A DNA stretch of 63,770 bases from an uncultured Planctomycetaceae bacterium (GCA_903924405.1 CAIYBH010000073.1:1-63770); one strand, 5' to 3'; numbered from the stretch's first letter, positions 26,895 through 37,435 are shown. Translations and numbers: made by a program. The notes: generated by a model from the letters alone, not told the origin.

Positions 26895-28436
26895 ATGGCG
26901 TCAAAAGACAACAACGGCCTGGTGATCTCCCTGTCCGTGTTTGTTCTGCTCACGGTCGGACTCTCGGTTGCGTGGTACATGACCTGGGCCCACAACACAG
27001 ATCTGACTCGTGATCTGGCTGCCGCGAAAAAAGCCGAGTCCGATGCAAAGGGCGTGATCAACGGCCTCAATCAGGACCTCACCAGCCTGAAAACCACAAT
27101 TGGCCGGCCGGAACCGGAAGTCGATGACATCGTTTCTAATGCAAAGCTGGAAATTGCAAAGCGTGCCGGAAACGGAACGACCGTACCCGATACTCTTGAA
27201 TCTGCCATGGTCACCAACGCGGACGCCCGCGATACGGAAAAGGCCTCCGCTCAGGAACGATTGGTTCAGCTGAATACCAAAATTGTTGAGCTGAATCAGG
27301 CGGTTGCCAACCATCAGAACTCTCTGAAGTCTCTGGAAGACGCCCTCAACCAGAAAGACGCTAAGCTCTCCGAACAGGAGAAAACACACGGCGAACAACT
27401 CAAACAGCGCGAAGATCAGATTGACGAACTGAAAACACAACTCACCACTGTGCAGACCGAATTCTCGGATTTCAGGGAAGAGAAGGAACGAGAGATCACG
27501 ACGCTGAGAGAAGAGATCAGTCTGCAGCGTGATACACTCAAGAAATTGCGTGCTGCCAAGTTCAGCCTGGAAAATCTCAACTTCGAACGTCCTGCTGGAC
27601 GGCTGACATTTATTGACCAGAACACCCAGACGGCCTTCGTCGATATCGGCAGTCGCGACAAACTGCGGGTGGGAACGACGTTCTCAATCTACAGTCAGGT
27701 CAACGCTGGTGTTGGGCTTCCCCAGAGCGACAAAGACCTGAAGGGAAAAATTGTCATCACCGAAATCCTTGGACCAGGGCTGTCTCGTGCGGACATTGTT
27801 GATCCCAAACTGGGCGAGCCAATGGCGATCGGTGATCCTGCTTACTCCCCAATCTTTTCTCCCGGTCAGCCGCTGGAAATCGCCGTTGTGGGTGGTCTGG
27901 ATTTCGATGGTAACCCTGGAAGTGATCGTGAAGAATTCCGCCGGATTGTCGCGGCCAACGGAGCCAGCATTTCTCTGGAAGTCAACGACGAAGCACGAAT
28001 CCTGGGTCGCGAGGGCGAGCAACTGAGCGAGAGCGATATCTACAACAACATCACCTCCAGCACCCGGTTTGTCCTTGTCGCTGATCTCGGCGACGAAAAC
28101 ACTCAGGACACTGTTCAGAAAGAACTGAATAACAAAATTCGGGCTATCAAGGTGAAGATGGAGCAGGCTGCCACGGACAACGGCGTCTATGTGCTTAGCC
28201 TCTCGCGGTTCCTCGACTACATCGGTTATTCCCGAAAAAGTCTGGCCTGGAGTCCGACAAAGCCATTTCCGGCAACCCTCCCCAATGGGGCGAAAAGCAC
28301 CTCAGTAAACGCAACCTTCGGGTCGCGCCAGAGCTCAGCGGCGATCTCCGGTGCCGTCAGCGGTCGGTCCCGGAAACCCATGCCCTCAACCGGGGCCACC
28401 AGTGCTCTCTACAAAAACACGAATACTCAGGAGTGA
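26895..28436 (+). CDS. membrane-anchored coiled-coil protein of unknown function
   Basis: 513 residues. A single N-terminal membrane segment (about 9-31, VISLSVFVLLTVGLSVAWYM) leads into a long coiled coil (about 40-225) rich in Gln, Glu, Lys and Asp. A beta-rich domain follows from about 230 (FVDIGSRDKLRVGTTFSIY), then a mixed region around DFDGNPGSDREEFRRIVAANG (about 335-405) with a BRCT-like feel, and a Ser/Thr/Pro-rich tail. No catalytic motif seen. I do not recognise a named family. Architecture suggests a periplasm-facing structural or trafficking protein. A strong terminator follows 25 bases after the stop. Confidence 0.8.
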   Translation: MASKDNNGLVISLSVFVLLTVGLSVAWYMTWAHNTDLTRDLAAAKKAESDAKGVINGLNQDLTSLKTTIGRPEPEVDDIVSNAKLEIAKRAGNGTTVPDTLESAMVTNADARDTEKASAQERLVQLNTKIVELNQAVANHQNSLKSLEDALNQKDAKLSEQEKTHGEQLKQREDQIDELKTQLTTVQTEFSDFREEKEREITTLREEISLQRDTLKKLRAAKFSLENLNFERPAGRLTFIDQNTQTAFVDIGSRDKLRVGTTFSIYSQVNAGVGLPQSDKDLKGKIVITEILGPGLSRADIVDPKLGEPMAIGDPAYSPIFSPGQPLEIAVVGGLDFDGNPGSDREEFRRIVAANGASISLEVNDEARILGREGEQLSESDIYNNITSSTRFVLVADLGDENTQDTVQKELNNKIRAIKVKMEQAATDNGVYVLSLSRFLDYIGYSRKSLAWSPTKPFPATLPNGAKSTSVNATFGSRQSSAAISGAVSGRSRKPMPSTGATSALYKNTNTQE

Positions 28437-28461
28437 GGCCAGGGGCCCCTGATGACTCAGC

Positions 28462-28491
28462 AACGCCTGCTCGCCGCAGGCGTTTTTTTTT
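28462..28491 (+). terminator. Rho-independent terminator after the coiled-coil gene
   Basis: AACGCCTGC-TCGCC-GCAGGCGTT, a 9-bp perfect stem followed by an uninterrupted T-run. Confidence 0.93.
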
Positions 28492-28553
28492 AGCCCGATC
28501 TGCTCAAAGGGGCATGGCCGACTGTTTCTCTGAGACTGTTACGGAGATTTCAA

Positions 28554-29999
28554 GTGATCTGTATCACCGTTACTCCCACATCCCGAACCCTCGCCCCCGC
28601 AGATCTTCTGAATGCCAGCCGGCGGTGTGATCTGATTGAACTCTGCCTGGATCACTTCATCGCTGAACCCAACGTCGGTGACTTGCTGCGAATTGTCGAT
28701 AAACCAATCCTCGTGTCCTGCCGCAGCGTGCGCGATGGTGGTCAGTGGAAAGGCACCGAACAGGAACGCATTCAACTGCTCCGGGAAGCCATCGTGGCAG
28801 GACCCGCGTGGATCGAGCTGGATCTCGAAGCGGCACAAAGTATCCCACGGTTTGGTCAGACAAAGCGAGTTGTGTCGTATTCAAGTCTGAATCGTCCACT
28901 GTCACGGATCGACAGCATTTTCGAAGAATGTCGCAATGCAAAGGCGGATGCGGTCAAGTTCACATGGCTCACGGAAGATCTCGACGCCACATGGCCACTC
29001 CTCGCCGCTGTTACGCAGCCACGTGACCTTCCCATCGTGGGAATCGGCGTCGGTCAGTCCGGTTTGACGTTCTCGCTCCTCGGTCGCAAGTATGGGTCGC
29101 CATGGATCTATGCGGCACTGGAACGCGGGATGGAGTCGTTTGACAATCAACCCACCGTCTGGCAGCTGAAAGAAGACTATCACTGGGATGAAATCAGTGG
29201 AAAGACACGATTTCTGGGAATTGTCGGCAGTGGAATGTCAGAGAACATAACCGCTCGTGTCTTCAATGCGGCGTTTCAGGAGATGGAGAAACCAATTCGC
29301 TGCCTACCGCTGCTTCCCGGCGCGATTGAAAAATTCCCCGGAATGCTGCAGAAGCTGAAGATCAATGCTCTGATCGTTGACCCGGCATGGCGGGGAGACC
29401 TGACGTCTATGATCACAGTTCCAGCGACCGCAGATGCAGGTGGCAGCCATCCCGATGTCCTCATGGAGACGTCCCAGGGCTGGAAAGGTGTCAGCACCTC
29501 CTGCGAGGCGATTGACGTCGTCGGGAGAGCGGTCACGGGAACTGACGACTGGACCGGACGCGGGGCCGTGACCATTCTTGGCCAATCTCAGTCTGCGCTT
29601 GACCTTGCCGGATTCTTTGCCGGAAAAGGCGCTGCGGTCAGCATTGCCGGCTTCTCGGACAACTCTGCCGCCACCATTGCCCGCAAAGCAGGGGTTCGTC
29701 ATGTGCCATGGAATGCGGTGTTTGACCTGAGGGCGGATACAGTCGTAATCGCAGACTTCGGCACAGCCTGCGGCCTTGGAAAAGGACAGCTGAATCCTTC
29801 GATCATTCGAGAACGCCAGACGATTGTCGATCTGAGCGTGGGACTCACCGGGTCCGAATTTGCCCGCGAGGCGGCTTTGCGAGGGGCGAGATATCTGGAT
29901 CCCACGTTGGTCTTTGTGGAGCAACTAAAGATCACGTTTCAGTTGCTGACCGGAAAAGATCTGCCGGAAGCCGCCTTCCAGAAGGCTCTGGCCGAATGA
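28554..29999 (+). CDS. AroD-AroE fusion (type I dehydroquinase + shikimate dehydrogenase), both active sites altered
   Basis: 481 residues. The first about 210 follow type I 3-dehydroquinate dehydratase. Compared with E. coli AroD numbering, Glu46 (E29), Arg82 (R57), the Schiff-base Lys170 (K135 in DAVKFTW), Ser232 and Gln236 appear kept. The general base His143 is Ser110 (VVSYSSLNRP), Arg213 is Ser174, Arg48 is Cys31 and Glu86 is Asp61. Residues about 220-480 match shikimate dehydrogenase. The N-terminal HSxSP is replaced (VGSGMSENITARVFNAAF), the NVTxPxK lysine is missing (LIVDPAWRGD), and only the aspartate of the NTD motif remains (GTDDW). The family assignment is secure by order and fold pattern. 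Normal activity in either step is doubtful. Confidence 0.85.
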   Translation: MICITVTPTSRTLAPADLLNASRRCDLIELCLDHFIAEPNVGDLLRIVDKPILVSCRSVRDGGQWKGTEQERIQLLREAIVAGPAWIELDLEAAQSIPRFGQTKRVVSYSSLNRPLSRIDSIFEECRNAKADAVKFTWLTEDLDATWPLLAAVTQPRDLPIVGIGVGQSGLTFSLLGRKYGSPWIYAALERGMESFDNQPTVWQLKEDYHWDEISGKTRFLGIVGSGMSENITARVFNAAFQEMEKPIRCLPLLPGAIEKFPGMLQKLKINALIVDPAWRGDLTSMITVPATADAGGSHPDVLMETSQGWKGVSTSCEAIDVVGRAVTGTDDWTGRGAVTILGQSQSALDLAGFFAGKGAAVSIAGFSDNSAATIARKAGVRHVPWNAVFDLRADTVVIADFGTACGLGKGQLNPSIIRERQTIVDLSVGLTGSEFAREAALRGARYLDPTLVFVEQLKITFQLLTGKDLPEAAFQKALAE

Positions 30000-30341
30000 A
30001 CACCTGACGCCGTATCGGCAGCACCGCGACAGGAATCTCCGCGGGAACGCCGCCAGGCAGTGGTCATCGAGCCAGAGCAATTCGAGACACTGGAACGGAC
30101 ATCCCGACGGGGCCGGGGTGAAAGTCAGATGCCGGCTCAGCGAAAGCGGAGCGACAGTTGATGGCCTGCGGATCAATCACCAGCAGAAATTGCCGCAGGA
30201 GGGATCCGGAATCGAAAGCTGGCCATGACAGTTTTCAGTGGTTGCTGCTGGCAGAAACCACACAGAAACGAGAATGGGCCGGGATGGTCATGCCGCATTC
30301 GCTGCAATGACTATCCCGGCCCATCGACTGAGAAACACAAG
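30000..30341. other. intergenic stretch with an 18-bp hairpin
   Basis: 342 bases between the AroDE-like gene and the tRNA-Met gene. The only clear structure is the hairpin at 30274-30324. Confidence 0.5.
30274..30324. terminator. long hairpin between the AroDE-like gene and tRNA-Met
   Basis: ATGGGCCGGGAT-G-GTCAT and ATGAC-T-ATCCCGGCCCAT pair over 17 of 18 positions around a 15-base loop. It lies 18 bases past the tRNA 3' end on the minus strand, so it probably ends the tRNA transcript. The downstream T-run on the minus strand is interrupted. Confidence 0.6.
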
Positions 30342-30415
30342 TAGCGGCGGAGGGAGTTGAACCCCCGACACGCGGATTATGATTCCGCTGCTCTAACCAA
30401 CTGAGCTACGCCGCC
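30342..30415 (-). tRNA. tRNA-Met (CAT), elongator type
   Basis: 74 bases, full cloverleaf: acceptor GGCGGCG/CGCCGCT (G1-U72 pair), D arm GCTC...GAGC, anticodon stem GCGGA/TCCGC around loop ATCATAA with anticodon CAT, T arm with TTCAACT loop. The start resembles Bacillus elongator tRNA-Met, not initiator (no C1-A72 mismatch and no three G-C run at the anticodon stem). A tRNA-Ile read with lysidine cannot be fully excluded. CCA is not encoded. Confidence 0.93.
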
Positions 30416-30947
30416 AGACTGGCAAATTCTGCCGAACAAAGTGAATCACTTTGACGAAGCTTGTTTTCGTCATTCTGACACCTTGTCTTGAAGAAGTATA
30501 GCAAAATCCGCCGGGTCAACAACTGACCCGGCGCAATTTGCCGAGGAAGTGACCACTCTGCCCCGGACACCCACGGAATAAGTGCCAGATCCCGCATTTC
30601 AGTCGAGCAATTCGGCGGCCATTTCGAGTATTCTCGAACGGGCAAGTCTGCCAGAGACGGCTTCAACTCGGTGTCGTCGCCTTCGACGCCGGTCGACCGA
30701 AATCCGTCACCTGACAGCATGGTTGAATCTTCCGCGCCGCAATCTGCTGGAAACCCATGAGCAATGAGTTTCTCGCTTGTTTCGGTCCTCCGGATTATTC
30801 AACGGCAGATTGTGCTTCTCGGATAACCGTGATGCACATCACTTCCGATCATCAAGTCGTGCAAATGTGAACGACGAAAGTACCGACAGGACTCCGTGAC
30901 TTTGCGTGGTTCACGTTTCACTCATCAGAATTAGTTGAGGTAAGGCA
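30416..30947. other. 532-bp intergenic stretch upstream of the first YTV gene
   Basis: Holds the tRNA promoter (minus strand) and, closer to the YTV gene, the dyad GTGATG-CA-CATCAC (30829-30842), about 105 bases before the start, resembling a CRP/FNR-type site. No gene seen. Confidence 0.5.
30437..30522 (-). promoter_or_regulatory. promoter region of tRNA-Met
   Basis: On the minus strand TTGTTG (30522-30517), 16 bases, TATACT (30500-30495). Between promoter and tRNA is a perfect 17-base palindrome CAAAGTGA-A-TCACTTTG (30437-30453), 22 bases upstream of the mature 5' end. Confidence 0.5.
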
Positions 30948-32279
30948 ATGAAAAGGCTCATGCTGGGAGCCGCTGCTGCAGTTGCCGTGCTGCTGAACAG
31001 CGGAATTTTGATGGCCGGACTGCTCGGACAGGGTGGATTTCTCGGCCTTCCAACAGCCGCCTGCTCTCCCTGTGGAGATTTTGTTGCAGCGCGATGTGGC
31101 GCCGAGCCGCAGAACTGCGGCGTTCAACAGGAAGTGGTCTGGGAGACAGAGCAGTACACCTGCACCAAAACTGTCTACGATCAGTGCACCGAAACAATCC
31201 CGGTGACCTGCACACGCAACGTCTACGAAACCTGCTACCGTGATGAGTGCTACACGGTCTGTAAGCCGGTTTACCAGACCTGCTTCAAAACCTGCACCTA
31301 CACGGTTTGCAAGCCGGTTTACCAAACCTGCTATCGAGATGTCACCTGCCGCATTCGAAAGCCCGTCTACCAGACGTGCTACCGTGATTGCTCCTATACG
31401 GTCTGCAAGCCCGTGTATCAGACCTGCTACCGAACCGTCTGCTACAACGTCTGCAAGCCCGTCTACCAGACCTGCTACAAAGACGTCTGCACGACCTCAT
31501 GGAAAACTGAGACGCAGACCTGCTACAAAGATGTCTGCTACACGGTCATGCGTCCTGTGACAGAATGCCGCACTGTGGATGAATGCTGCGGAGAGTGGGT
31601 CACAGAAACCCACCACATCCCCGGACCCGTGGTTGAAAAATGCGTCTGCGACCCTTGCAACCCCTGCTGCTGCAAAAAAGTTCGAGTACAGTGCCCCGGC
31701 CGCACCGTGTGCTGCCGCAAGTGGGTTCCCAAAATTGTGCAGAAGACCATCACCTGCACGAAAATGGTGCCTGAAGTCTGCCACAAGAAGGTCCCTTACA
31801 CCGTCTGCCGTCAGGTGCCGGTTCACTGCGTGACGAAGGTTCCGTACACAACCTGCAACTTCGTGACGGAAACCTGCCAGAAGCAGGTCCCGTACACCAC
31901 CTGCTCAATGACTTACCAGACCTGCACCCGGAAAGTCCCCTACACAACCTGCACATGGACCGAAGAGTGCATTACCCGTCGTGTGCCGTACACCACCTGC
32001 CGCATGGTCTCTCAGACCTGTACCAAACAGGTGCCCTACACTGTCTGCCACATGCAGCAGCAGGTCTGCACTCGAAAAGTCCCCTACACCGTCTGCCGCC
32101 AGGTCTGCGAAACTCGCCATGTCAGCCGCACTCGCTGCGTACCGCGTCAGGTGTGCGTGACAATGACCCGCTGCGTTCCTCGCGTTGTTTGTCGTCCGGT
32201 TCAGGTGTGTGCTGAACCCTGTGGCGACAACTGCGGAGATCCAACCTGTGCAGTTCCGGCTCAAACCGCAGCTCAGTAG
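30948..32279 (+). CDS. YTV-type cysteine-rich repeat protein (61 cysteines)
   Basis: 443 residues from ATG 30948 (GAGGTAAGG upstream), with signal peptide MKRLMLGAAAAVAVLLNSG. 61 residues are cysteine by direct count. Two arrays of 16-residue repeats are visible. The first (about 100-200) has at least six units of the form YTVCKPVYQTCYKDVC. The second (about 275-390) has seven of the form KVPYTTCRMVSQTCTK. Between them is a central module with GEWVTETHHIPGPVVEK, a Cys cluster CVCDPCNPCCCKK and CPGRTVCCRKWVPKIV. The YTV domain is known only from planctomycetes and is thought to be part of exported, disulfide-bonded envelope proteins. A strong terminator follows. The paralogue is at 60948-62249. 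Confidence 0.92.
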   Translation: MKRLMLGAAAAVAVLLNSGILMAGLLGQGGFLGLPTAACSPCGDFVAARCGAEPQNCGVQQEVVWETEQYTCTKTVYDQCTETIPVTCTRNVYETCYRDECYTVCKPVYQTCFKTCTYTVCKPVYQTCYRDVTCRIRKPVYQTCYRDCSYTVCKPVYQTCYRTVCYNVCKPVYQTCYKDVCTTSWKTETQTCYKDVCYTVMRPVTECRTVDECCGEWVTETHHIPGPVVEKCVCDPCNPCCCKKVRVQCPGRTVCCRKWVPKIVQKTITCTKMVPEVCHKKVPYTVCRQVPVHCVTKVPYTTCNFVTETCQKQVPYTTCSMTYQTCTRKVPYTTCTWTEECITRRVPYTTCRMVSQTCTKQVPYTVCHMQQQVCTRKVPYTVCRQVCETRHVSRTRCVPRQVCVTMTRCVPRVVCRPVQVCAEPCGDNCGDPTCAVPAQTAAQ

Positions 32280-32307
32280 TTTGGAACACATCTGTAAGTC
32301 ATAACGA

Positions 32308-32337
32308 ATGGGGGGCAGTAATTCTGCCCCCCATTTT
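32308..32337 (+). terminator. Rho-independent terminator of the YTV gene
   Basis: ATGGGGGGCAG-TAATT-CTGCCCCCCAT, 11 perfect base pairs, followed by TTT, 28 bases after the stop. Its presence argues against an in-frame start at 32308 for the next gene. Confidence 0.88.
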
Positions 32338-32502
32338 CATGCGCCCCCGAAGTTTCAACCTGTGATTTGCCCCCCGGTCCCGCCCCTGCCAGTGTTCGAA
32401 ACTCAACCGGCAGCTAAAGCTTTGGCGCGGCAGGAATACCGGACTGGCAGCGTTGGGATGTCCCGAACTGGTCCCCGATTCAAACGGCGTGGAGGAACTC
32501 CA

Positions 32503-33576
32503 ATGACCGAAAGGCCTGCTGATAAGTCCCCCGAATCCGGGGATTTCAGCTTTCTGAATGATGCAGGTGAACCACGGACAACATCCACGCCTTCGGACGA
32601 GACGTGCTTCCCCGAAATTCAATCTGTGACATCGGCCTCGCTGCCCACCGTCGCCTCCAAGAATCCCTCGCTGGGTCCTCGCCCGCGTCCGATGCCCGAG
32701 AACGTGGCCAGCGATCCAGAGGCTTACGCTCAACCGAGACTGCATTCTGCTGCCAATCCCCAGACGATGCCCCGGATGACGAGACCGTGGTTAGCGGGGT
32801 ATGCGACCGCTTTGACGCTCCTGCTGCTCTTCCTGCTGCTGACTCAACGAATACACATCAGAGGCAATCATCCACTCGAAAGTCTTCCTGATCTGCGCCC
32901 ATTGGCCCCAAACGAGTTCAAAATTGTGCCGCAGGATCTCCCTCTGCCTGAGGGGCACGTACTGAAACCTGCGGAATCCAGACGCTTTGGCGATGTCGTT
33001 GTGACGCCCCTGAGGGTCACCGTCGAATCGCTCGGTTTTGAACACTTTGACAGCAGGCAGCCCGTGCCCGCCCTGAAGACGGAACCCGTCTTCAAGCTTT
33101 GGCTGCATCTGAAAAATATGTCCAGCGACTATGCCTTTCCACCTCTCGATGCGGCCCTCCTCGCGCATCGATCTCCGGAATACGGAACCGACGACAGCAC
33201 ACGCTCCAACACATTTCTGCTGGCGTTTCCCGATCCCGAGTCGCCTCCGCAGCGCATTCTGAACTTTCTGCAACACCCGGACAGCAACTTCTTGCTGACG
33301 GGGCAGAATGCCGGAAAGGTTCTGGGCCCGGGGGAGGAACTCATCACCTGGGTCGCCTCCGCTGCGAGACCTGCCGAGACCATGGCTGTCAAAGCCTACC
33401 GCTGGAGAATCCAGATTCGCAAGGGCGTGCACGTGGACTCTGGCCGCGGAGTCACCACGCTCGTAGATTGCGAGTTCCTGCCTGGGGACATTGAAACGCC
33501 AAAGGCAGAACAAGCAGTACCACAGGTCCGCTGGCAAACATCAATACAGGCTCTCGCCGACCATCGCCGCAGGTAA
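32503..33576 (+). CDS. single-pass membrane protein of unknown function
   Basis: 357 residues from ATG 32503, preceded by a strong GGAGGAA. About 90 N-terminal residues are polar and probably cytoplasmic and disordered. One membrane segment lies at about 94-112 (ATALTLLLLFLLL). The exterior part (about 150-350) is beta-rich with VVVTPLRVTVESLGFEH and a VFKLWLHLKNMSSDYAF strand pair, reminiscent of DUF4352-type Ig-like domains. I do not recognise a named family. It is separated from the YTV gene by a terminator, so it has its own promoter. Confidence 0.75.
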   Translation: MTERPADKSPESGDFSFLNDAGEPRTTSTPSDETCFPEIQSVTSASLPTVASKNPSLGPRPRPMPENVASDPEAYAQPRLHSAANPQTMPRMTRPWLAGYATALTLLLLFLLLTQRIHIRGNHPLESLPDLRPLAPNEFKIVPQDLPLPEGHVLKPAESRRFGDVVVTPLRVTVESLGFEHFDSRQPVPALKTEPVFKLWLHLKNMSSDYAFPPLDAALLAHRSPEYGTDDSTRSNTFLLAFPDPESPPQRILNFLQHPDSNFLLTGQNAGKVLGPGEELITWVASAARPAETMAVKAYRWRIQIRKGVHVDSGRGVTTLVDCEFLPGDIETPKAEQAVPQVRWQTSIQALADHRRR

Positions 33577-33666
33577 CGCCCTGGCAAGACCGACGCTTCG
33601 GTGCTGGCCAGTCTCAGGCGTGCCATAGACACTTTGGCCCCAGAGCAACCCGCCCCAGAGAACTCA

Positions 33667-34122
33667 TCAGGCTGCGTTGGCAGCCGCCAGGTCGCCAAGA
33701 CTCTTCAGCAGGTCCTGTTCATATCCCAGAACCTGGGTCAGCAGACGCTCAGCCTCGGCATCCTCAGTGATCGCCTCGGTCAGCAACGCTCGCTGCAGAT
33801 TTTCGCAGTTCCCACGCTGGCTGCGCACAATGCCAGTTAACAGCGAGTTCAACGCCAGAAACTGCAGGTCGGTGTACTCGGTCGGGAAAGATCCAAAGTC
33901 CACGAAGGACTCACGCTGATCCAGAAACTGCGCAATCGCAGCCACGTCCTGCCGCTGACGAGCAGCCAGCACTTCAACTTCTCGCCCCACCGATGCCGCA
34001 TCCCCGCGGACCCACGGAGAGGACTCAGAGACGTATTGCAGAAAACTGCGAGACATTGAAATCAAAACCGAATTCAGCAATTGATTTGTTTTCTGGCGTG
34101 CCATGCCCGTGTCCGTCTTCAT
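33667..34122 (-). CDS. small helical protein of unknown function at the 3' end of the nuo operon
   Basis: 151 residues from ATG 34122 (GTG 34161 and ATG 34104 are alternatives). It is almost entirely helical with regular Leu and Gln spacing (LLNSVLISMSRSFLQYV, LTQVLGYEQDLLKSLG), compatible with a four-helix bundle resembling FlgN-type or other export chaperones. No catalytic motif. It begins about 50 bases after nuoN on the same strand and is probably co-transcribed. Confidence 0.6.
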   Translation of the reverse strand: MKTDTGMARQKTNQLLNSVLISMSRSFLQYVSESSPWVRGDAASVGREVEVLAARQRQDVAAIAQFLDQRESFVDFGSFPTEYTDLQFLALNSLLTGIVRSQRGNCENLQRALLTEAITEDAEAERLLTQVLGYEQDLLKSLGDLAAANAA

Positions 34123-34172
34123 CGATTCGAGCAACCTGAAACAGTTCCAATCCCGGTCCACACAGGAAAATC

Positions 34173-35786
34173 TCAGCGGAACAACGCCAGAGATTGTGCC
34201 GCAGTATTCGCTGTTGAACTCATCACATAAGGGGCTACGCCCAGCAACAACACAAACAAAGCCAGTGTCAGAACAAATGCTGACTCCCAGGACGCAAACC
34301 GCACCGGAACAGGACTCGCCTCAGCAGGCCTCTGTTCCAGGAACATGACTCGAAGAACCCGCATGTAGTAAAACAGACTGAACACCGTGTTCAACGCCCC
34401 AAAAGCAAGCACCACATACATGAACTTGTGGACGTCTCCCGCCTTGTACGTTGATGCAAAGATGAATAGCTTTCCGACAAAGCCGCCGAACGGAGGCAAT
34501 CCAACCAGACTGAACATACAGATCAACATGACCACACACAACACAGGACTCTGGCTGATCAGCCCACGCACGTCGTCGATCGTCTCGCCGAACGTGTAAT
34601 TTCGGACCAGAGCAATCACGGCAAACGCCCCAAGATTCATGAACATGTACACGAAGAGATAATACAGCAGCCCTTCCATGGCATGGGCAATGTCGCTCTT
34701 CAGCGTCGCTGAGTCAGCACTGCTGGACATTACCAGCAACGCAGAGACAGACATCACCATGTAGCCGGCGTGAGCAATTGTCGAGTAAGCCAGCATCCGC
34801 TTTAGATTGGACTGACCGTAAGCAGCCAGATTGCCAAGTGTCATCGTCAGACACGCAATCAGACCCAGTCCGGTTCCAAATGATGTCATCAAAGACTCTG
34901 TACCGGGAGCCCCGAGCAGGGCCACACAAAGACGCACGAGCAACGCAAATGCCCCTGCCTTTGAAGCAATCGAGAGAAAACCAGCCACTTCGGCAGACGC
35001 ACCTTCAAATGCATCCGGACACCAGAAGTGAAATGGCACCAGAGACAGCTTAAATGCCAGCCCCACCATGATCAGCAGAATTCCGAGAGTCGCTGTTCGC
35101 AACTCGGGATCCGCCAATCCACCACTTCCACCCGCTGCGGCTTCCGCAAACCGTGTCGCCAACAGCGACATGTCTGCCGTGCCCAGAACTCCACACAATA
35201 AACTGATCCCGTACAGCATCACACCCGCTGCACCAGCACCGTAGACAACATACTTCAGAGCCGCCTCACTGGAGGCTTTACGGCCTTTGAGGAAACCGAC
35301 CATCGCGTAACTCGGCACACTCGCCATTTCCACAGCCACAAACAACATCAACAGACTGTTGGCACTGGCCATCAACATCATGCCAATCGTTGCTCCGAAC
35401 AGCAGCGAGTAGAAGTCGGGGCTGTCTTCGTCATCCGGGATCCCCGTCAGACTGGTCAATGCCACCGTGAGCAGCAGGAACAAACTCAGAAATGCCCTGA
35501 AATACACCGTGAATGAGTCATGAATCAACAGGCCGGTGAACAGCTTCGACGGCTCAGCGTCCGGAATTCCAAAAATCTGTCGGTACTGGAGCCACGAACA
35601 GGCCAGTGCTGCTGCCGCTCCGATGACTGCCACAACGCAGGCCGGCAAAAACCGATCCACGCTGAACAGCCGCACAAGCAGCATCAGTACGATTGTGACA
35701 CACAGACACAACTCGACGCTGAAAAGTGGCAGCGACTTCTCTGTCGTGTCCTGGATGAGCCTCTGGATGAGCTGGGAAAACAGCAT
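34173..35786 (-). CDS. nuoN: NADH-quinone oxidoreductase subunit N
   Basis: 537 residues with about 14 membrane segments. The Mrp-antiporter-like core is clear: MASVPSYAMVGFLKGRKASSEAALKY and the conserved LVPFHFWCPDAFEGAS, followed by KRMLAYSTIAHAGYM. Key lysines of the proton channel (in FKLSLVPFH and the NLKRMLAYS loop) are kept. It is one of three antiporter-like proton pumps of complex I in the cytoplasmic membrane. Last core nuo gene of the operon. Confidence 0.95.
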   Translation of the reverse strand: MLFSQLIQRLIQDTTEKSLPLFSVELCLCVTIVLMLLVRLFSVDRFLPACVVAVIGAAAALACSWLQYRQIFGIPDAEPSKLFTGLLIHDSFTVYFRAFLSLFLLLTVALTSLTGIPDDEDSPDFYSLLFGATIGMMLMASANSLLMLFVAVEMASVPSYAMVGFLKGRKASSEAALKYVVYGAGAAGVMLYGISLLCGVLGTADMSLLATRFAEAAAGGSGGLADPELRTATLGILLIMVGLAFKLSLVPFHFWCPDAFEGASAEVAGFLSIASKAGAFALLVRLCVALLGAPGTESLMTSFGTGLGLIACLTMTLGNLAAYGQSNLKRMLAYSTIAHAGYMVMSVSALLVMSSSADSATLKSDIAHAMEGLLYYLFVYMFMNLGAFAVIALVRNYTFGETIDDVRGLISQSPVLCVVMLICMFSLVGLPPFGGFVGKLFIFASTYKAGDVHKFMYVVLAFGALNTVFSLFYYMRVLRVMFLEQRPAEASPVPVRFASWESAFVLTLALFVLLLGVAPYVMSSTANTAAQSLALFR

Positions 35787-35842
35787 TGCAGCACTTACAG
35801 ACAGGGGTCGGAGAAATCACAGAACTAAACGACGAATTCAAA

Positions 35843-37435
<1,593 letters not shown>

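Noticed and set aside
26446..26925. 159-codon plus-strand ORF overlapping the start of the coiled-coil gene
   Set aside because: No ribosome binding site, no signature, and it overlaps the promoter and the start of a well-supported gene.
31230..31560. 48-bp DNA repeats that might look like a CRISPR or minisatellite
   Set aside because: The repeats are in frame and encode the 16-residue YTV units; there are no spacers.
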